This document shows, piece after piece, positions 9,575 to 19,477 of a stretch of 64,000 bases of DNA. Each line of letters begins with the position of its first letter. Position 1 is the first letter of the stretch. The stretch is from Aeromonas sp. RU39B (GTDB taxonomy: Bacteria; Pseudomonadota; Gammaproteobacteria; Enterobacterales; Aeromonadaceae). Below the pieces are notes generated by a model, which was given only the letters and a program-made list of their open reading frames with translations, made no database searches and was not told the origin of the DNA. The translations under genes were made by a program, and so were the position numbers. The DNA is taken from positions 186,001 to 250,000 of the forward strand of contig NZ_FTMJ01000002.1 in the NCBI RefSeq assembly GCF_900156095.1, written 5' to 3'.

Positions 9575-11050
9575 TCACCGATGGGGCGTTCTGGCCATCT
9601 CCAGTATGGGAACCAGCACAGCGATCGCCGCGCTCATCTGCTCGTCGGTAAAGCCGCCAAACCCGAGCAACAGTCCACGAGCGTGATGGGGCTCGGCATA
9701 GGTGGGGGAGAGCGGGCGCAGTGCCACGCCACGGGCCAGGGCTTGCCGGCAGATCGCCACATCGTCCATCTCTGGCGGCAGCCAAAGCAGCAGGTGCATG
9801 CCTTGATCAGACGGTTGCACCGTCAGCCAAGGCAGCGCGTCGGTTAGCATGGCAAGCAGATTGTCGCGCGCTTTGGCATAGACGCTGCGCACCCGGCGCA
9901 GGTGCGCGTTAAAAAAGCCCTGTTTAAGGTAGGCCGCCAGCACATGTTGCTCGGCCAGCGGCGAGCCGCGTCCCAGCAGGATGCGGGCACCGAGTAGTGC
10001 CGGTTTCAACGCCGGCGGCGCCACCAGATAGCCCAGGCGAAGTGAGGGAGCCAGCACTTTGCTGAATGTGCCAAGGTAGATAACCCGTTCGCCATCAATG
10101 CCTTGCAGAGCCGGAAAAGGCGGACTGCCAAAGCGCAATTCGCTGTCGTAGTCATCTTCCACAATCCAGCTTTGGTTGCGCTGCGCCCACGCCAGCAGCG
10201 CCAACCGCCGTGGCATGGAGAGCGGCATCCCAAGCGGGTAGTGGTGAGAGGGGGTCACAAAGGCGACCTGTGCGCCGGGCGCCATCTGTTCGCCGCGAGC
10301 GATATCAATGCCCTGCTCATCCACCGGCACGTGGGCCATCGTGATGCCAAGGCTGGTGAGCAGGGCCGTCAGTCCGCCATAGGCAGGATCTTCAACCAAC
10401 GCCGTGTGACCCGGTTCAAGCAGCGTCATTGCAGCGACATAGAGGCCCTGCTGGGTACCTTCGGTGAGGATGATCTGATCAGGCTCGCAGTGCACCGCCC
10501 GCGAGGTGCGCAGGTAATCACACAGTGCCTCGCGCAGCGCCGGCAATCCTTGCGGATCGCCATAGCTGCCAAGTTGGGCGGGCTGACTGGCCAATACCCG
10601 TTGCCGCAGTCTCAGCCAGTGGCGATCTGGCGCCACTTTGCCACAAGGTACGGCCATGGCAAACGGGATAGCCGGCAGCGGGTTAAAGGCGCTGGCAACA
10701 GCGGCCAAGGATGCAGAGCGTGGCGGCAATGCCGGAGTGGGGGCGGTGATGGCCATGCCGCTTGGCTTTTGCACGTTAGGCAATGCCCGGCAGACCCGGG
10801 TTCCAGCGCCGTGCTCGGCGTCGAGATAACCTTCGGCGATAAGCTGCTCATAAGCGCTGGTGACAGAGCTTCGCGAGATACCGAGCTGCATTGCCAGCAG
10901 GCGTGAGGAGGGGAGCTGATCGCCCGCTTGCAGCTGGCCAGAGCGGATAAGGACTCTGAGTCGTTGGCACAGGGCCGGCACAATGCGCCGGCCATCACGC
11001 TTAAGCACGCCCAGTGCGGCTAACTCCACCATGTTTACCTGTCTGCTCAT
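9575..11050 (-). CDS. MocR/GntR-family PLP-dependent transcriptional regulator
   Basis: The 491-residue protein combines an N-terminal winged-helix GntR domain (about residues 20-90: SGQLQAGDQLPSSRLLAMQL, then RSSVTSAYEQLIAEGYL) with an aminotransferase-like PLP domain. VEDDYDSELRF and YLGTFSKVLAPSLRLGYLV contain the PLP-binding Asp and the Schiff-base Lys, so the domain should bind PLP. MocR proteins of this shape (PdxR, GabR, TauR) respond to PLP or amino compounds. It is divergent from the PaiB-like gene, the usual layout for a regulator and its target. The start could also be the ATG at 11032. Its effector is not known. Confidence 0.9.
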   Translation of the reverse strand: MSRQVNMVELAALGVLKRDGRRIVPALCQRLRVLIRSGQLQAGDQLPSSRLLAMQLGISRSSVTSAYEQLIAEGYLDAEHGAGTRVCRALPNVQKPSGMAITAPTPALPPRSASLAAVASAFNPLPAIPFAMAVPCGKVAPDRHWLRLRQRVLASQPAQLGSYGDPQGLPALREALCDYLRTSRAVHCEPDQIILTEGTQQGLYVAAMTLLEPGHTALVEDPAYGGLTALLTSLGITMAHVPVDEQGIDIARGEQMAPGAQVAFVTPSHHYPLGMPLSMPRRLALLAWAQRNQSWIVEDDYDSELRFGSPPFPALQGIDGERVIYLGTFSKVLAPSLRLGYLVAPPALKPALLGARILLGRGSPLAEQHVLAAYLKQGFFNAHLRRVRSVYAKARDNLLAMLTDALPWLTVQPSDQGMHLLLWLPPEMDDVAICRQALARGVALRPLSPTYAEPHHARGLLLGFGGFTDEQMSAAIAVLVPILEMARTPHR

Positions 11051-11085
11051 GAACCAGTGCCCTGTCTGCTGTGCTGATGAGAAAT

Positions 11086-11118
11086 AGTGGTCTGAATAAC
11101 TTTGCTAAATGTGGCTCT
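11086..11118. promoter_or_regulatory. Candidate MocR operator (direct repeats)
   Basis: The intergenic region between the MocR gene and the PaiB-like gene has two similar direct elements, AGTGGTCT (11086-11093) and TGTGGCTCT (11110-11118), spaced by about 24 bases from start to start. MocR regulators commonly bind direct repeats in such divergent promoters, but the assignment is by eye only. Confidence 0.35.
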
Positions 11119-11182
11119 ATTTATCAGGCCATTTTGTCACAACAATGGTGCTCAACAAGCCATGAGTGGAAGGACAATTGTT

Positions 11183-11821
11183 ATGCAGACACCGTTATTA
11201 GAGCAGGTTGAACCGCGACTGCGCGAGCAGGCGCGTGAGCTGATCTGTGCTCATCCGCTGGCCACGCTCATCACCACCAGTGAGATCGGTATCGCGGCAG
11301 ATTGTGTCCCGTTTGTGTTGGTTGAAGAGCAAGGGGGCTGGTGGCTACGTGCGCATTTGGCTCGCAATCATCCTCGCCTGCGCTGCATGACAGACAAACC
11401 TGTGCTGGTGGTCTTTCAGGGAGCGAACGGGTATGTCACGCCGACCTGGTATCCCGGCAAGCATGAACACGGCCGGGTGGTGCCGACCTGGCTTTACAGC
11501 ATGGTGCAACTGGGTGGGCAGGCACGATTGGTCGATGACCCTGCGTGGCTGGCGGCGCAGCTGATGGCCCTGACGGAGCTGCAAGAGAGAGAGTTGCCAC
11601 AGCCATGGCGGGTGGAGGATGCGCCGGCTGATTATCTGGCCGCGCTTAAGCGCGGCATTATCGGGCTGGAGATCGCGGTGACGAGTCTGGAAGGGCGCTG
11701 GAAACTCGGTCAGCAGCGCTCGGTTGCTGACCGGTTAGGGGTGCTGCAAGGATTCACCAGAGAGGGAGATAACCCGCTCTTGGTCGCGCAGCTGACGGCA
11801 CTCGAACAGGCTCGTCAGTAA
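11183..11821 (+). CDS. FMN-binding negative transcriptional regulator (PaiB family)
   Basis: A 212-residue protein of the PaiB family, a flavin-reductase-like split barrel that binds FMN. Typical features are the start MQTPLLE, HPLATLITTSEIG, GWWLRAHLARNHP, VFQGANGYVTPTWYPGKHEH with the conserved WY, and GIIGLEIAVTSLEGRWKLGQ near the end. PaiB in Bacillus represses sporulation and protease genes; in proteobacteria it is often found with MocR genes, as here. Start at 11183 fits the family length and has AAGGA upstream; the ATG at 11162 is less likely. Whether it acts as a regulator or an enzyme here is open. Confidence 0.88.
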   Translation: MQTPLLEQVEPRLREQARELICAHPLATLITTSEIGIAADCVPFVLVEEQGGWWLRAHLARNHPRLRCMTDKPVLVVFQGANGYVTPTWYPGKHEHGRVVPTWLYSMVQLGGQARLVDDPAWLAAQLMALTELQERELPQPWRVEDAPADYLAALKRGIIGLEIAVTSLEGRWKLGQQRSVADRLGVLQGFTREGDNPLLVAQLTALEQARQ

Positions 11822-11826
11822 GGAGA

Positions 11827-12117
11827 TTAAACCGGCTGGTAACGGCGGATATCGACCTCTTGCAACCACGCTTTGGCGGTAGCCAGGAACGCGCCCATGT
11901 GGGCGGTTTGATTGTGCGCCTCGAGCGCAGCCTGGCTTTGCCAGATCTCGTACATCACCCAGGCGGCCGGGTTTTCCAGATCTTGATTGAGCTCATAGCG
12001 AAGGCAACCCGGCTCTTTGCGCGTCGCCGCAATCAGGGTATCGAGGGCGGCACGCAGCGCGTCAGTGTGTTGGGGATGCGCCACCAGACGGGCGATGACG
12101 ATGATGGAAGAGGACAT
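11827..12117 (-). CDS. Antibiotic biosynthesis monooxygenase family protein
   Basis: This small 96-residue protein of the ABM/YgiN dimeric alpha-beta-barrel group has VIARLVAHPQHTDALRAAL, ATRKEPGCLRYELNQD and WVMYEIWQSQAALEAHNQTA, the standard order of strand, helix and the conserved EPGC and H positions. Members act as small quinol or heme-type monooxygenases or as stress proteins. The ATG at 12117 has an AAGGAG site. It converges with the PaiB-like gene (5-base gap) and lies downstream of the aldo-keto reductase on the same strand, with a 212-base gap. The substrate is unknown. Confidence 0.86.
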   Translation of the reverse strand: MSSSIIVIARLVAHPQHTDALRAALDTLIAATRKEPGCLRYELNQDLENPAAWVMYEIWQSQAALEAHNQTAHMGAFLATAKAWLQEVDIRRYQPV

Positions 12118-12329
12118 GACAACTCCTTGAATACGCAGTGAGATATGACTGGGTAGTTGAAACGGCCAGTATGCGCGTTTGGATGCAGATGGCACAGGGG
12201 GCAGGGTGCAATTATCTGCTGCCGGGTGGGCAGCAAGGGTCAGCAAGCTCTGGAGAGCCATGCGCCGGCACATCGAAAGAGTCATGTGCCAGCGCATCAA
12301 GCTATCACAGTGATATTAACCTCGGTGTC

Positions 12330-13130
12330 TTAGTCCCATTTCGGCGAAAAGTCGGGATTGGCGCAGCGCACGCCGCGATCAAGGCCGGCAATCACTTGCA
12401 TCTCCTCATCGCTCAGGATTAATCCTTGCGCCTGCAAATTGGCCTTCTGGTGCGCCGGGTTGGTCGAGCTTGGGATCACTGCCATCTCTTGTTGCAGCAG
12501 CCAGGCCAGCGCAATCTGGGCCGGCGTCACCGCATGACGGGCCGCGATCTCCTGCAAACTGGGTTCAGCGAGCACCTTGCCATAGGCGAGCGGCATATAG
12601 GCGGTAACGGCAATGTCGTGCACAGCGCAGGCGGTGCGCAGGCGGCGATTTTGCAGCAAGGGGTGCACTTCAATCTGCTGGTGAGCGATGGCCCCTTCAC
12701 CGAGGATGTCGATGGCCTCTTCGAGCTGGGCAATGGTGAAGTTGGAGACACCGATCTCCCGCGTCAGCCCACGCTCGCGGGCTTCAGCCAATTGCTCAAG
12801 ATACGTGGCCATCGGCACGTCATCAGCGGGGGAGGGCCAGTGGATCAAGGTCAGGTCAACCTGATCGGTCTGCAGTCGCTCGAGGCTCTTTTCCAGGCTG
12901 GGTATCAGGCTCCCCTGCGCGTACTCGTTAAACCATACCTTGGTGGTGAGATAGATCTGGTTGCGGGGAACCGATGCGCTGGCCAGTCCGGCACCAATAT
13001 CGGCTTCATTGCCGTAAATCTGGGCGGTATCAATGTGGCGATAACCGAGTGACAGCGCGCTGTCGAGGGCACTGCGCAATACATCGCCCTTGAGTCGGTA
13101 GGTACCAAACCCCAGTGATGGCATCTTCAT
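12330..13130 (-). CDS. Aldo/keto reductase (DkgB-like)
   Basis: This 266-residue NADPH-dependent aldo/keto reductase of the AKR5 / DkgB type reduces small keto-acids and aldehydes such as methylglyoxal. The catalytic tetrad is visible: Asp and Tyr in YRHIDTAQIYGNE, Lys in YLTTKVWFNEY, and His in LTLIHWPSP. IGVSNFTIAQLEEA and the C-terminal AVIPSSTNPAHQKANLQ, which binds the NADP phosphate, also match. The start at 13130 has AGGAG upstream. The closest E. coli parallel appears to be dkgB (267 residues), but I leave the symbol off because several AKRs share these motifs. Confidence 0.9.
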   Translation of the reverse strand: MKMPSLGFGTYRLKGDVLRSALDSALSLGYRHIDTAQIYGNEADIGAGLASASVPRNQIYLTTKVWFNEYAQGSLIPSLEKSLERLQTDQVDLTLIHWPSPADDVPMATYLEQLAEARERGLTREIGVSNFTIAQLEEAIDILGEGAIAHQQIEVHPLLQNRRLRTACAVHDIAVTAYMPLAYGKVLAEPSLQEIAARHAVTPAQIALAWLLQQEMAVIPSSTNPAHQKANLQAQGLILSDEEMQVIAGLDRGVRCANPDFSPKWD

Positions 13131-13175
13131 GTAATACTCCTGATCCGGGGAAAGGGGCCGCAGGCGGCCCCCAGA

Positions 13176-15107
13176 CTACAGACGGAAGCGGCGCACTGTC
13201 GCGTTGAGATTGACCACAACGTTGTGCATCTGCTCTGCCTCCTTTGCAGCGTCACGTGAGGCAGCTTCATTTTGAACGATCATGCGGGAAACTTCATCGA
13301 CACTGGCCGCAATTTCGTTACTGGCCAGACTCTGCTCGGCCAGAGCCCGGGTGATGAACTCGGTCACCCGCTCCACTTCGCTGGTGGCATTGGCGATACG
13401 CTGCATCGCCTCGCTGGCATGGCGGGCCAGCTCGGTGCTGCCCTGCGCCTCGCTTTGGGCCTGCTCAACCCGCAATACGGTGGCACCTGCGCTGTCACGC
13501 ACGGCGCCAAGGGTGCGGGCAATCTCCTTGGTTGACTCGCCGGTGCGCATGGCAAGGGTACGGACTTCGTCAGCCACCACGGCAAAGCCGCGTCCCTGTT
13601 CACCGGCGCGAGCGGCCTCAATGGCGGCGTTGAGTGCCAGCAGGTTGGTCTGCTTGGCGACCTCATCAATCACCGCGACCACGTTGACAATGTTTTCGCT
13701 TTGGCTGGAAAGGGTCTCGATCATGTTGGCACTTTGCGCGACTTCGCTGGCAACCAGGCTGATCCGCTCGGCCATCTGCGCGATGATGCGACTGCCTTCA
13801 CGAGACTCGTGCGCGCTGTGATCGGTGGTTGATTGCGCCTCTTTGGCGTGATCGGCAATCTGGCCAATGCTGGCCGCCATCTGCTCAAGCGCCGCCGCCA
13901 TGGTGTGGGTGGCATGGGTCTGGCGCTCCGAGCCGCTGGCAATCTGGCGCGAGGTGACGTTAAAGCGCTCGGCGCAAGCCGAGACATCGTCAGCCTCTTG
14001 CTGCACATCTTCCACCAGTTGGCGCAGCACGCTTTGCATCCGCTGCATGGCACCGAGCACACTGTCAGTGGGAGCCTGCTTGTCAAGCTGTAGCCCCAGA
14101 TCGCCATCGGCGATGGCGCGGGCCAGTTTGACTGCATCGGCCGGCTCGCCGCCGAGTGGACGTAGCACCAATCGTTGCAACAAGCTGAGGAGAACAATCA
14201 GGACAATCACAGCCAGGGCAATTCCCCCACCGATGATGGTGATCGCCCGCTCATGAGCCACCGCATCGATTTCGGTACGCGGGTAACCGGCAATCACGCG
14301 AAAGCCCCACTGGTTAAACGGCTGCTCGGTCCAGTCCCAGGTTGGGTCACGCGCCTGAATCAAGGTGCTGATTTCGTCAGGTGAGCGACCTTGCGAGGCA
14401 AAACGCAGCTTACCCTTGTCGTCGAGCACGGCGACAAACCCGGTGTCAGCCAGCTTGATGCGGCTGGCAGCATGGGCCAGCGGTGTCAAATCAACCGGAT
14501 AACCGACATACCAGATGCCGATGGTCTGGCCGGTGGCATCATGGATCGGCTCATAGCCAGTGAGATAGGGGTTACCGAGAATATCGACCTGACCGTAAAA
14601 CGGCAGGTTCTGTTTGATGGCAGCAATGGCGCGGCCATTGGGATCAAGCGGTGTGCCGGTGGCGCGCACGCCCTCTTTTTTCACCGTGGTACTCACCCGG
14701 ATAAAGTCATCGCCGCTGCGGCTAAACAGGGTAGCTGTCCCTTCCATCAGGGCGCTGACGCCATCCACCAGTCCACTCTCGTTGGCTTGTGGTTGCTGGC
14801 CAAGCAGCAACTGCGGCACTTGGCGCTCTTTAACCGTGACCATCTCCCCCTGACTTGCCTGACCGAGTGCGCTGCTGCGCTCTTTGAGCAGTCGCATGGA
14901 GGCTTTCACCCGCTGGCTTATCTGCCCATCAAGCAGGCCCATCTGATCGAGTAAACCGGTGACGGCATTGTTCGCATCGCTTTTTGCCACATGGTGCAGT
15001 TGCTTCTGATCGCTCCAGGCCAGCAGCAGGACGCTACCGATCAGGGTGGGTAGCAACAGGCTGGCGATGGTCAGGGTGATTCGACCACGCAAGGTTTTCA
15101 ACATCAT
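13176..15107 (-). CDS. Methyl-accepting chemotaxis protein with Cache sensor
   Basis: This chemoreceptor of about 643 residues has TM1 near the N-terminus ([20 protein letters not shown]). Its periplasmic domain has the Cache_3-Cache_2 look ([55 protein letters not shown]), then TM2 ([20 protein letters not shown]), HAMP, and the signalling domain with [20 protein letters not shown] and [17 protein letters not shown]. Cache domains of this type often sense small carboxylates or amino acids. The start is one of two adjacent ATGs (15107 or 15104) behind GGGAGAGG. The C-terminus RRFRL carries no pentapeptide tether. Confidence 0.92.
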   Translation of the reverse strand: MMLKTLRGRITLTIASLLLPTLIGSVLLLAWSDQKQLHHVAKSDANNAVTGLLDQMGLLDGQISQRVKASMRLLKERSSALGQASQGEMVTVKERQVPQLLLGQQPQANESGLVDGVSALMEGTATLFSRSGDDFIRVSTTVKKEGVRATGTPLDPNGRAIAAIKQNLPFYGQVDILGNPYLTGYEPIHDATGQTIGIWYVGYPVDLTPLAHAASRIKLADTGFVAVLDDKGKLRFASQGRSPDEISTLIQARDPTWDWTEQPFNQWGFRVIAGYPRTEIDAVAHERAITIIGGGIALAVIVLIVLLSLLQRLVLRPLGGEPADAVKLARAIADGDLGLQLDKQAPTDSVLGAMQRMQSVLRQLVEDVQQEADDVSACAERFNVTSRQIASGSERQTHATHTMAAALEQMAASIGQIADHAKEAQSTTDHSAHESREGSRIIAQMAERISLVASEVAQSANMIETLSSQSENIVNVVAVIDEVAKQTNLLALNAAIEAARAGEQGRGFAVVADEVRTLAMRTGESTKEIARTLGAVRDSAGATVLRVEQAQSEAQGSTELARHASEAMQRIANATSEVERVTEFITRALAEQSLASNEIAASVDEVSRMIVQNEAASRDAAKEAEQMHNVVVNLNATVRRFRL

Positions 15108-15494
15108 GCCTCTCCCTTTGATAAACAACGGCGCGGGTGCTTGACCGGCAAGCTTGCGCTGGGGCATACCGTTTGCCCGCACCGATTCCGTTATGGCCGT
15201 CACATCCTATAGAATAGCTGGCTTATCGCAACATCCCATTCACTTAATATGCATTAATGTTTTTCATGCAAAACAGGGCTATAACCTTTTATTTCGCATG
15301 GTTTAGGTGCTTATTGACCCTCTTTTAGTATTCGCTGGAGTGCATAAATGTCGGAATATTCAACGTAAGGCTGGTTTTCGTTGCCAAATGATGCCTAAAA
15401 AGAGAGCGATTGATTTTGTTCTGTTACATCAACGGTGCTGGCAGCCATCGCTATTTGTTAAGCTAGTGGCACTTTTCTCTGTGCGTTCTTCCCT

Positions 15495-16841
15495 ATGCGT
15501 TCCTGGTGGAAAGGGTCATTGACCCGCAAAATTGGCAGTCTCTCGCTGGTACTGCTCTCTTTTCTGTTCCTGGTCATTCTCTATTCGGTGTTCACGTTGC
15601 AGCGCATCGACGGTGAACTGCGCGAAGTGGCCGAGATTGATGTGCCGCTTGCTGAAACCATGGCGGATATCGAGACGCTGCAACTCAAGCAGCATCTGGT
15701 GCTGGAGCAACTTGAGCTTGCTCAGTTAGGCGTTGAGGCGGCGCCCCTTGAGGTATTTCGTGCTCATCGCAGTGCGCTGCTACAAGCACTCAACAAGGCT
15801 GAAAAAGTGCTCGATAACGCCTTGCGTCGCCACCAGTTGCGTCTGGATATTGGTCAGCACCGGGACGTCTTGCGAAAAATAGATGCTCTTAAACAAAGCT
15901 GTGAAACGTTTGAACAGGCCATTGTCAACGTGCTGGCGCTGCCGGTACGCAAAGAGGCAGACTGGCAAGCGTTAGAGCCCCATGCCAACCGGCTGGACCA
16001 GCATATGGAAGCCATGCTGGCTGCGCTGGATAATCTCACGCTGGAGGCGGCGCGCTACACCGAAAAACACGAGCGCGAGTTTATGCTGGTCAATGCCGTT
16101 CTGGGCATTTCGGCGCTGGGCATCGGTCTGTATCTCACCCTCTATATTATTGATGTGCTGCGCCGGCGCATTGGTCGCCTGCAGGGGGATCTCGATTCGC
16201 TGCAACTCTCGCTGGCCAGTGGCGAGCCAATCACTGTCTCACCCGCTACCGGAGTGCGCTACGTGGACGAACTCGGCACATTGGAGCAGGATCTGCGCGC
16301 CATGATTGCCAGTTTGTCCCAGCGTTTTGCCGATCGGCGGGCGGTTGAAAAAAGCCTGCTTGAGTTGGCCACTCAGGATAAATTGACTGGCGCCGGCAAC
16401 CGCCACAAGTGGGAAGAGCAGCTGCAACTGGAGTTATCATTGGCGGCTCGTGGCGGGCACTTTTCACTCATCATGATCGATGTGGATCACTTCAAGCGCA
16501 TCAACGATCGCCATGGCCATGATGTGGGCGACCGGGTGCTCAAGCGGATGGCTGCCAGACTGCGCGAGCGTCTTCGCAGCAGCGATCAGTTGTTTCGTCT
16601 GGGGGGGGAGGAGTTCGCCATCCTGCTGCGTCAGCTCGAGCTGACCACGGCACTGACGCTGGCTGATGAGTTGCGAGCCCTGCTTGGTAGCGATCCCGAT
16701 TCGGCCTTGCCACCCTTTAGCGTCAGCATGGGCGTGACCGAATACCGACCTGGCGATGACGCGACGTTGCTGGTCAAGCGAGCCGATGCGGCGCTCTATG
16801 CGGCCAAGTCACAAGGGCGCGATTGCGTCCAAAGCGCCTGA
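15495..16841 (+). CDS. Membrane diguanylate cyclase (GGDEF), tandem copy 1
   Basis: This 448-residue inner-membrane protein should make cyclic di-GMP. It has TM1 (LVLLSFLFLVILYSVFTL), a helical periplasmic sensor of about 155 residues, TM2 (LGISALGIGLYLTLYIIDVL), a linker with a short coiled coil, and a GGDEF domain with DKLTGAGNRHKW, IDVDHFKRIND and the active site GGEEF. RSSD lies five residues before GGEEF, matching the RxxD inhibitory site, so feedback inhibition is expected. No clear Shine-Dalgarno sequence precedes the ATG. The next gene is its paralog and begins 70 bases downstream. Confidence 0.93.
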   Translation: MRSWWKGSLTRKIGSLSLVLLSFLFLVILYSVFTLQRIDGELREVAEIDVPLAETMADIETLQLKQHLVLEQLELAQLGVEAAPLEVFRAHRSALLQALNKAEKVLDNALRRHQLRLDIGQHRDVLRKIDALKQSCETFEQAIVNVLALPVRKEADWQALEPHANRLDQHMEAMLAALDNLTLEAARYTEKHEREFMLVNAVLGISALGIGLYLTLYIIDVLRRRIGRLQGDLDSLQLSLASGEPITVSPATGVRYVDELGTLEQDLRAMIASLSQRFADRRAVEKSLLELATQDKLTGAGNRHKWEEQLQLELSLAARGGHFSLIMIDVDHFKRINDRHGHDVGDRVLKRMAARLRERLRSSDQLFRLGGEEFAILLRQLELTTALTLADELRALLGSDPDSALPPFSVSMGVTEYRPGDDATLLVKRADAALYAAKSQGRDCVQSA

Positions 16842-16911
16842 GCCCGATCCGCTGCCAGTTGGCAGGGGATCTGATATGCTGCCCGGCATCAATGGATGAT
16901 TGTCTCTTCTT

Positions 16912-18261
16912 ATGCGTACATGGTGGAACGGGTCGCTGACCCGAAAGATTGGCAGCCTCTCGCTGATCCTGCTCTCCTTTTTGTTTCTGGTGATTATCTA
17001 TTCGGTCTTTACGCTGCAGCGCATCGACGGTGAACTGCGTGAAGTGGCTGACATCGACGTGCCGCTGAGCGAGGTCATGAGCGACATTGAGATGCTGCAA
17101 CTCAAGCAGCATGTGGTGCTCGAGCAGTTGGAGCTGGCGGCTGCCGGGGAAGAGGCTGCGCCGCTCTCGGCCTATCAGCAGCATAAACAGCAGTTGCAGG
17201 CATTGCTTGGCAAGGCGCGCGCCACCCTGACCGAGGCGCTGCGCCATCACGAAGCCCGCTTTGATCTAGGTCGTCACGAGGCGGCGCTCGGCAGTATTGA
17301 TGCCCTGCTCACTCAGAGCGATCGCTTCGAGGTGGATATTCGTCAGCTCATCAACCGGCGCAGTGTGCGTGAAGCGGACTGGGCGCAGCTTGAGCCGCTG
17401 GCTAATCAGCTCGATAGCGCCATGGGTCAACTGCTCTCCCAGCTCGATGAGCTGACGCTGTCGGTGTCGCGCTATTCGGAAAAGCATGAGCGCCAGTTCA
17501 TGCTGGTCAACGCCGGTCTGGGGATGGGCGCCCTGTTTATCGGGATCTATCTGACCATCTACATTATCGAGGTGTTTCGCCGCCGCATTGGTCGCATTCA
17601 GGGGCAGATTGATACCCTGCAGCAGTCGCTCTCTTCCGGTCAGCCGCTGCCGACGGCGCCGCTCGCCAGTGGACGAAAAATCCCCGATGAGCTGGGCGAG
17701 CTTGAGAGCGATCTTAAGATGATGATCGGTCGCCTGACGGCCGAGTTTCACCACCGTCAGGAGGTCGAGAAAAGCCTGCTGGAGCTGGCGACCCGCGACA
17801 AACTGACCGGCGCTTACAATCGTCACAAGTGGGAAGAGGAGATCCGCCACGAGCTGGCACTGGCCGCTCGCGGTGGAACGGTGAGTGTATTGCTGCTGGA
17901 TGTGGATCACTTCAAGCACATCAACGACAACCACGGCCATGACGCCGGCGATCGCGTACTCACCGCGCTGGCGACTAATTTGGTGAGCCGGCTTCGCAGC
18001 AGTGATCTGCTGTTTCGCCTAGGAGGGGAGGAGTTTGCCATCTTGCTACGCGAGCAGTCACAACAGGACGCCGCTTTACTTGCAGATGCGCTGCGCCAGA
18101 TGGTCGAGCAGGCCACCACGGCCGGGTTGCCAGCGTGCACGGTCAGCATAGGTGTAGCCACTTATCAGCCGGGTGATGATGAGCAGAGCCTGCTGCGCCG
18201 CGCCGATCTCGCCCTTTACCGCGCCAAAGAGCTGGGGCGAAATCGGGTTCAATGCGGCTGA
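16912..18261 (+). CDS. Membrane diguanylate cyclase (GGDEF), tandem copy 2
   Basis: A second diguanylate cyclase (449 residues) with the same layout as the preceding gene: matching N-terminus (MRTWWNGSLTRKIGSLSL), TM1, periplasmic helical sensor, TM2 and GGDEF domain. GGEEF and the upstream RSSD inhibitory site are intact, as are DKLTGAYNRHKW and LDVDHFKHINDNHGHD. I use the ATG at 16912 by analogy with copy 1, although an in-frame TTG lies 12 bases before it; neither has a good Shine-Dalgarno. The membrane and N-terminal parts are much more alike between the copies than the periplasmic sensor cores, suggesting duplication followed by a change in ligand. Confidence 0.93.
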   Translation: MRTWWNGSLTRKIGSLSLILLSFLFLVIIYSVFTLQRIDGELREVADIDVPLSEVMSDIEMLQLKQHVVLEQLELAAAGEEAAPLSAYQQHKQQLQALLGKARATLTEALRHHEARFDLGRHEAALGSIDALLTQSDRFEVDIRQLINRRSVREADWAQLEPLANQLDSAMGQLLSQLDELTLSVSRYSEKHERQFMLVNAGLGMGALFIGIYLTIYIIEVFRRRIGRIQGQIDTLQQSLSSGQPLPTAPLASGRKIPDELGELESDLKMMIGRLTAEFHHRQEVEKSLLELATRDKLTGAYNRHKWEEEIRHELALAARGGTVSVLLLDVDHFKHINDNHGHDAGDRVLTALATNLVSRLRSSDLLFRLGGEEFAILLREQSQQDAALLADALRQMVEQATTAGLPACTVSIGVATYQPGDDEQSLLRRADLALYRAKELGRNRVQCG

Positions 18262-18299
18262 TGGCCGCGTGATTGGCCGATAGACACAGAGGAGAGTGC

Positions 18300-19196
18300 G
18301 TGAAGACTCATTCCGATGAACTGGCGTTATTTGTGGCCGTGGTCGAGGCAGGCAGTTTTCGCCAGGCGGCCGAAAATCTGGGGCTCGACAACTCGGTGTT
18401 AAGCCGCGGCGTCAAACGCCTTGAGGCCAAGCTCGGTACCGTGCTGTTGAGCCGGACTACCCGGCGCATCAGCCTGACCGAAGAGGGCGCCTGGTTTTAT
18501 CAGCGCGCCGAGCAGATCCTGACCCAAATGGCCGAAGCCGAAACCACCTTGCAGATGCGCCGTGAGCAGCCAGAGGGGATCTTGCGGGTCGATGCTGCTA
18601 CCCCCTTTATCCTGCATCAGCTGGTGCCCATCATCGGCCGATTTCGCGAGCGCTATCCTGCCATTGAGCTGCAGCTGCACAGCTCGGAGGGGTTTATCAA
18701 CCTGATGGAGCGACGGGTGGATGTGGCGATCCGCATCGGTGAGCTGGGCGATTCGTCCCTGCGCGCCATGCCGCTTGGACGCTCGCATCTGCGCATTCTG
18801 GCATCCCCGGATTATCTGGCGCGCCGCGGTACGCCGCGCCTGCCTGACGAACTGTCTGGTCACGTGCTGCTCGGTTTTATCACGCCAGAGCATCTTAATC
18901 ACTGGCCACTGTTGAGTGGTGAGGGGGATCGCCTCGCTATCACCCCGACAATTCGTGCCAGCAGTGGCGAGACCTTGCGTCAGCTGGCGCTGCGCGGAGA
19001 AGGGCTGGTCTGCCTGTCAGACTTTATGACCGGCACCGATCGTGAGTGCGGGGCGTTGGTCGAAGTGCTGGCCCGCACCAACAGCGGCGCATCGCGACCG
19101 GTCAATGCGGTGTTTTATTCCGATACCCAGCGCGATCCGCGTTTGCGTGCCTGGCTCGATTTTCTCAAAGAGAATCTGCAACTCTCGGGGCTATAG
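18300..19196 (+). CDS. LysR-family transcriptional regulator
   Basis: A 298-residue LysR regulator. The N-terminal winged helix-turn-helix is clear (LALFVAVVEAGSFRQAAENL, SRGVKRLEAKLGTVLLSRTT), followed by the periplasmic-binding-protein-like effector domain (GILRVDAATPFILHQLVPII and VDVAIRIGELGDSSLRAMPL), which resembles the YafC / DmlR-like subgroup. I chose the GTG at 18300 because GAGGAGA lies at correct distance; the longer TTG start overlaps that site. It follows the diguanylate cyclase pair by 38 bases in the same direction and might be cotranscribed. The target genes are not obvious: the next gene is an Na+ symporter 470 bases away. Confidence 0.9.
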   Translation: MKTHSDELALFVAVVEAGSFRQAAENLGLDNSVLSRGVKRLEAKLGTVLLSRTTRRISLTEEGAWFYQRAEQILTQMAEAETTLQMRREQPEGILRVDAATPFILHQLVPIIGRFRERYPAIELQLHSSEGFINLMERRVDVAIRIGELGDSSLRAMPLGRSHLRILASPDYLARRGTPRLPDELSGHVLLGFITPEHLNHWPLLSGEGDRLAITPTIRASSGETLRQLALRGEGLVCLSDFMTGTDRECGALVEVLARTNSGASRPVNAVFYSDTQRDPRLRAWLDFLKENLQLSGL

Positions 19197-19477
19197 ACCC
19201 CCTGCCTGCCAAGGCCGGTGTCGATGCCGGCAGCACTGATTGCCCTAAACGTTCCCTGTATGGCCTGCGTTCCAGCCAACGTCGGTGGATGCGGGCCATC
19301 TCTCTTTTCATCCTTTTTACTTTATGCCTCAGTCATGAGGTCGCTAGGGTTTTCAGCCAACTATGCCACCTGTTATTGGCAAAGCCATCTGTCTTTGATA
19401 GTGTTTTATATAATTCAACCTATCAAGATAAAAAATATTAGAAATTTATGTCAAAGAATCTTTCCGTGGTTTAGGCT

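Noticed and set aside
15205-15260. Possible sigma-28 (FliA) promoter before the Cache chemoreceptor (GCGATAA-like -10)
   Set aside because: The -35 TAAA element is not at the required spacing; the other chemoreceptor has CCGATAA but no -35 either.
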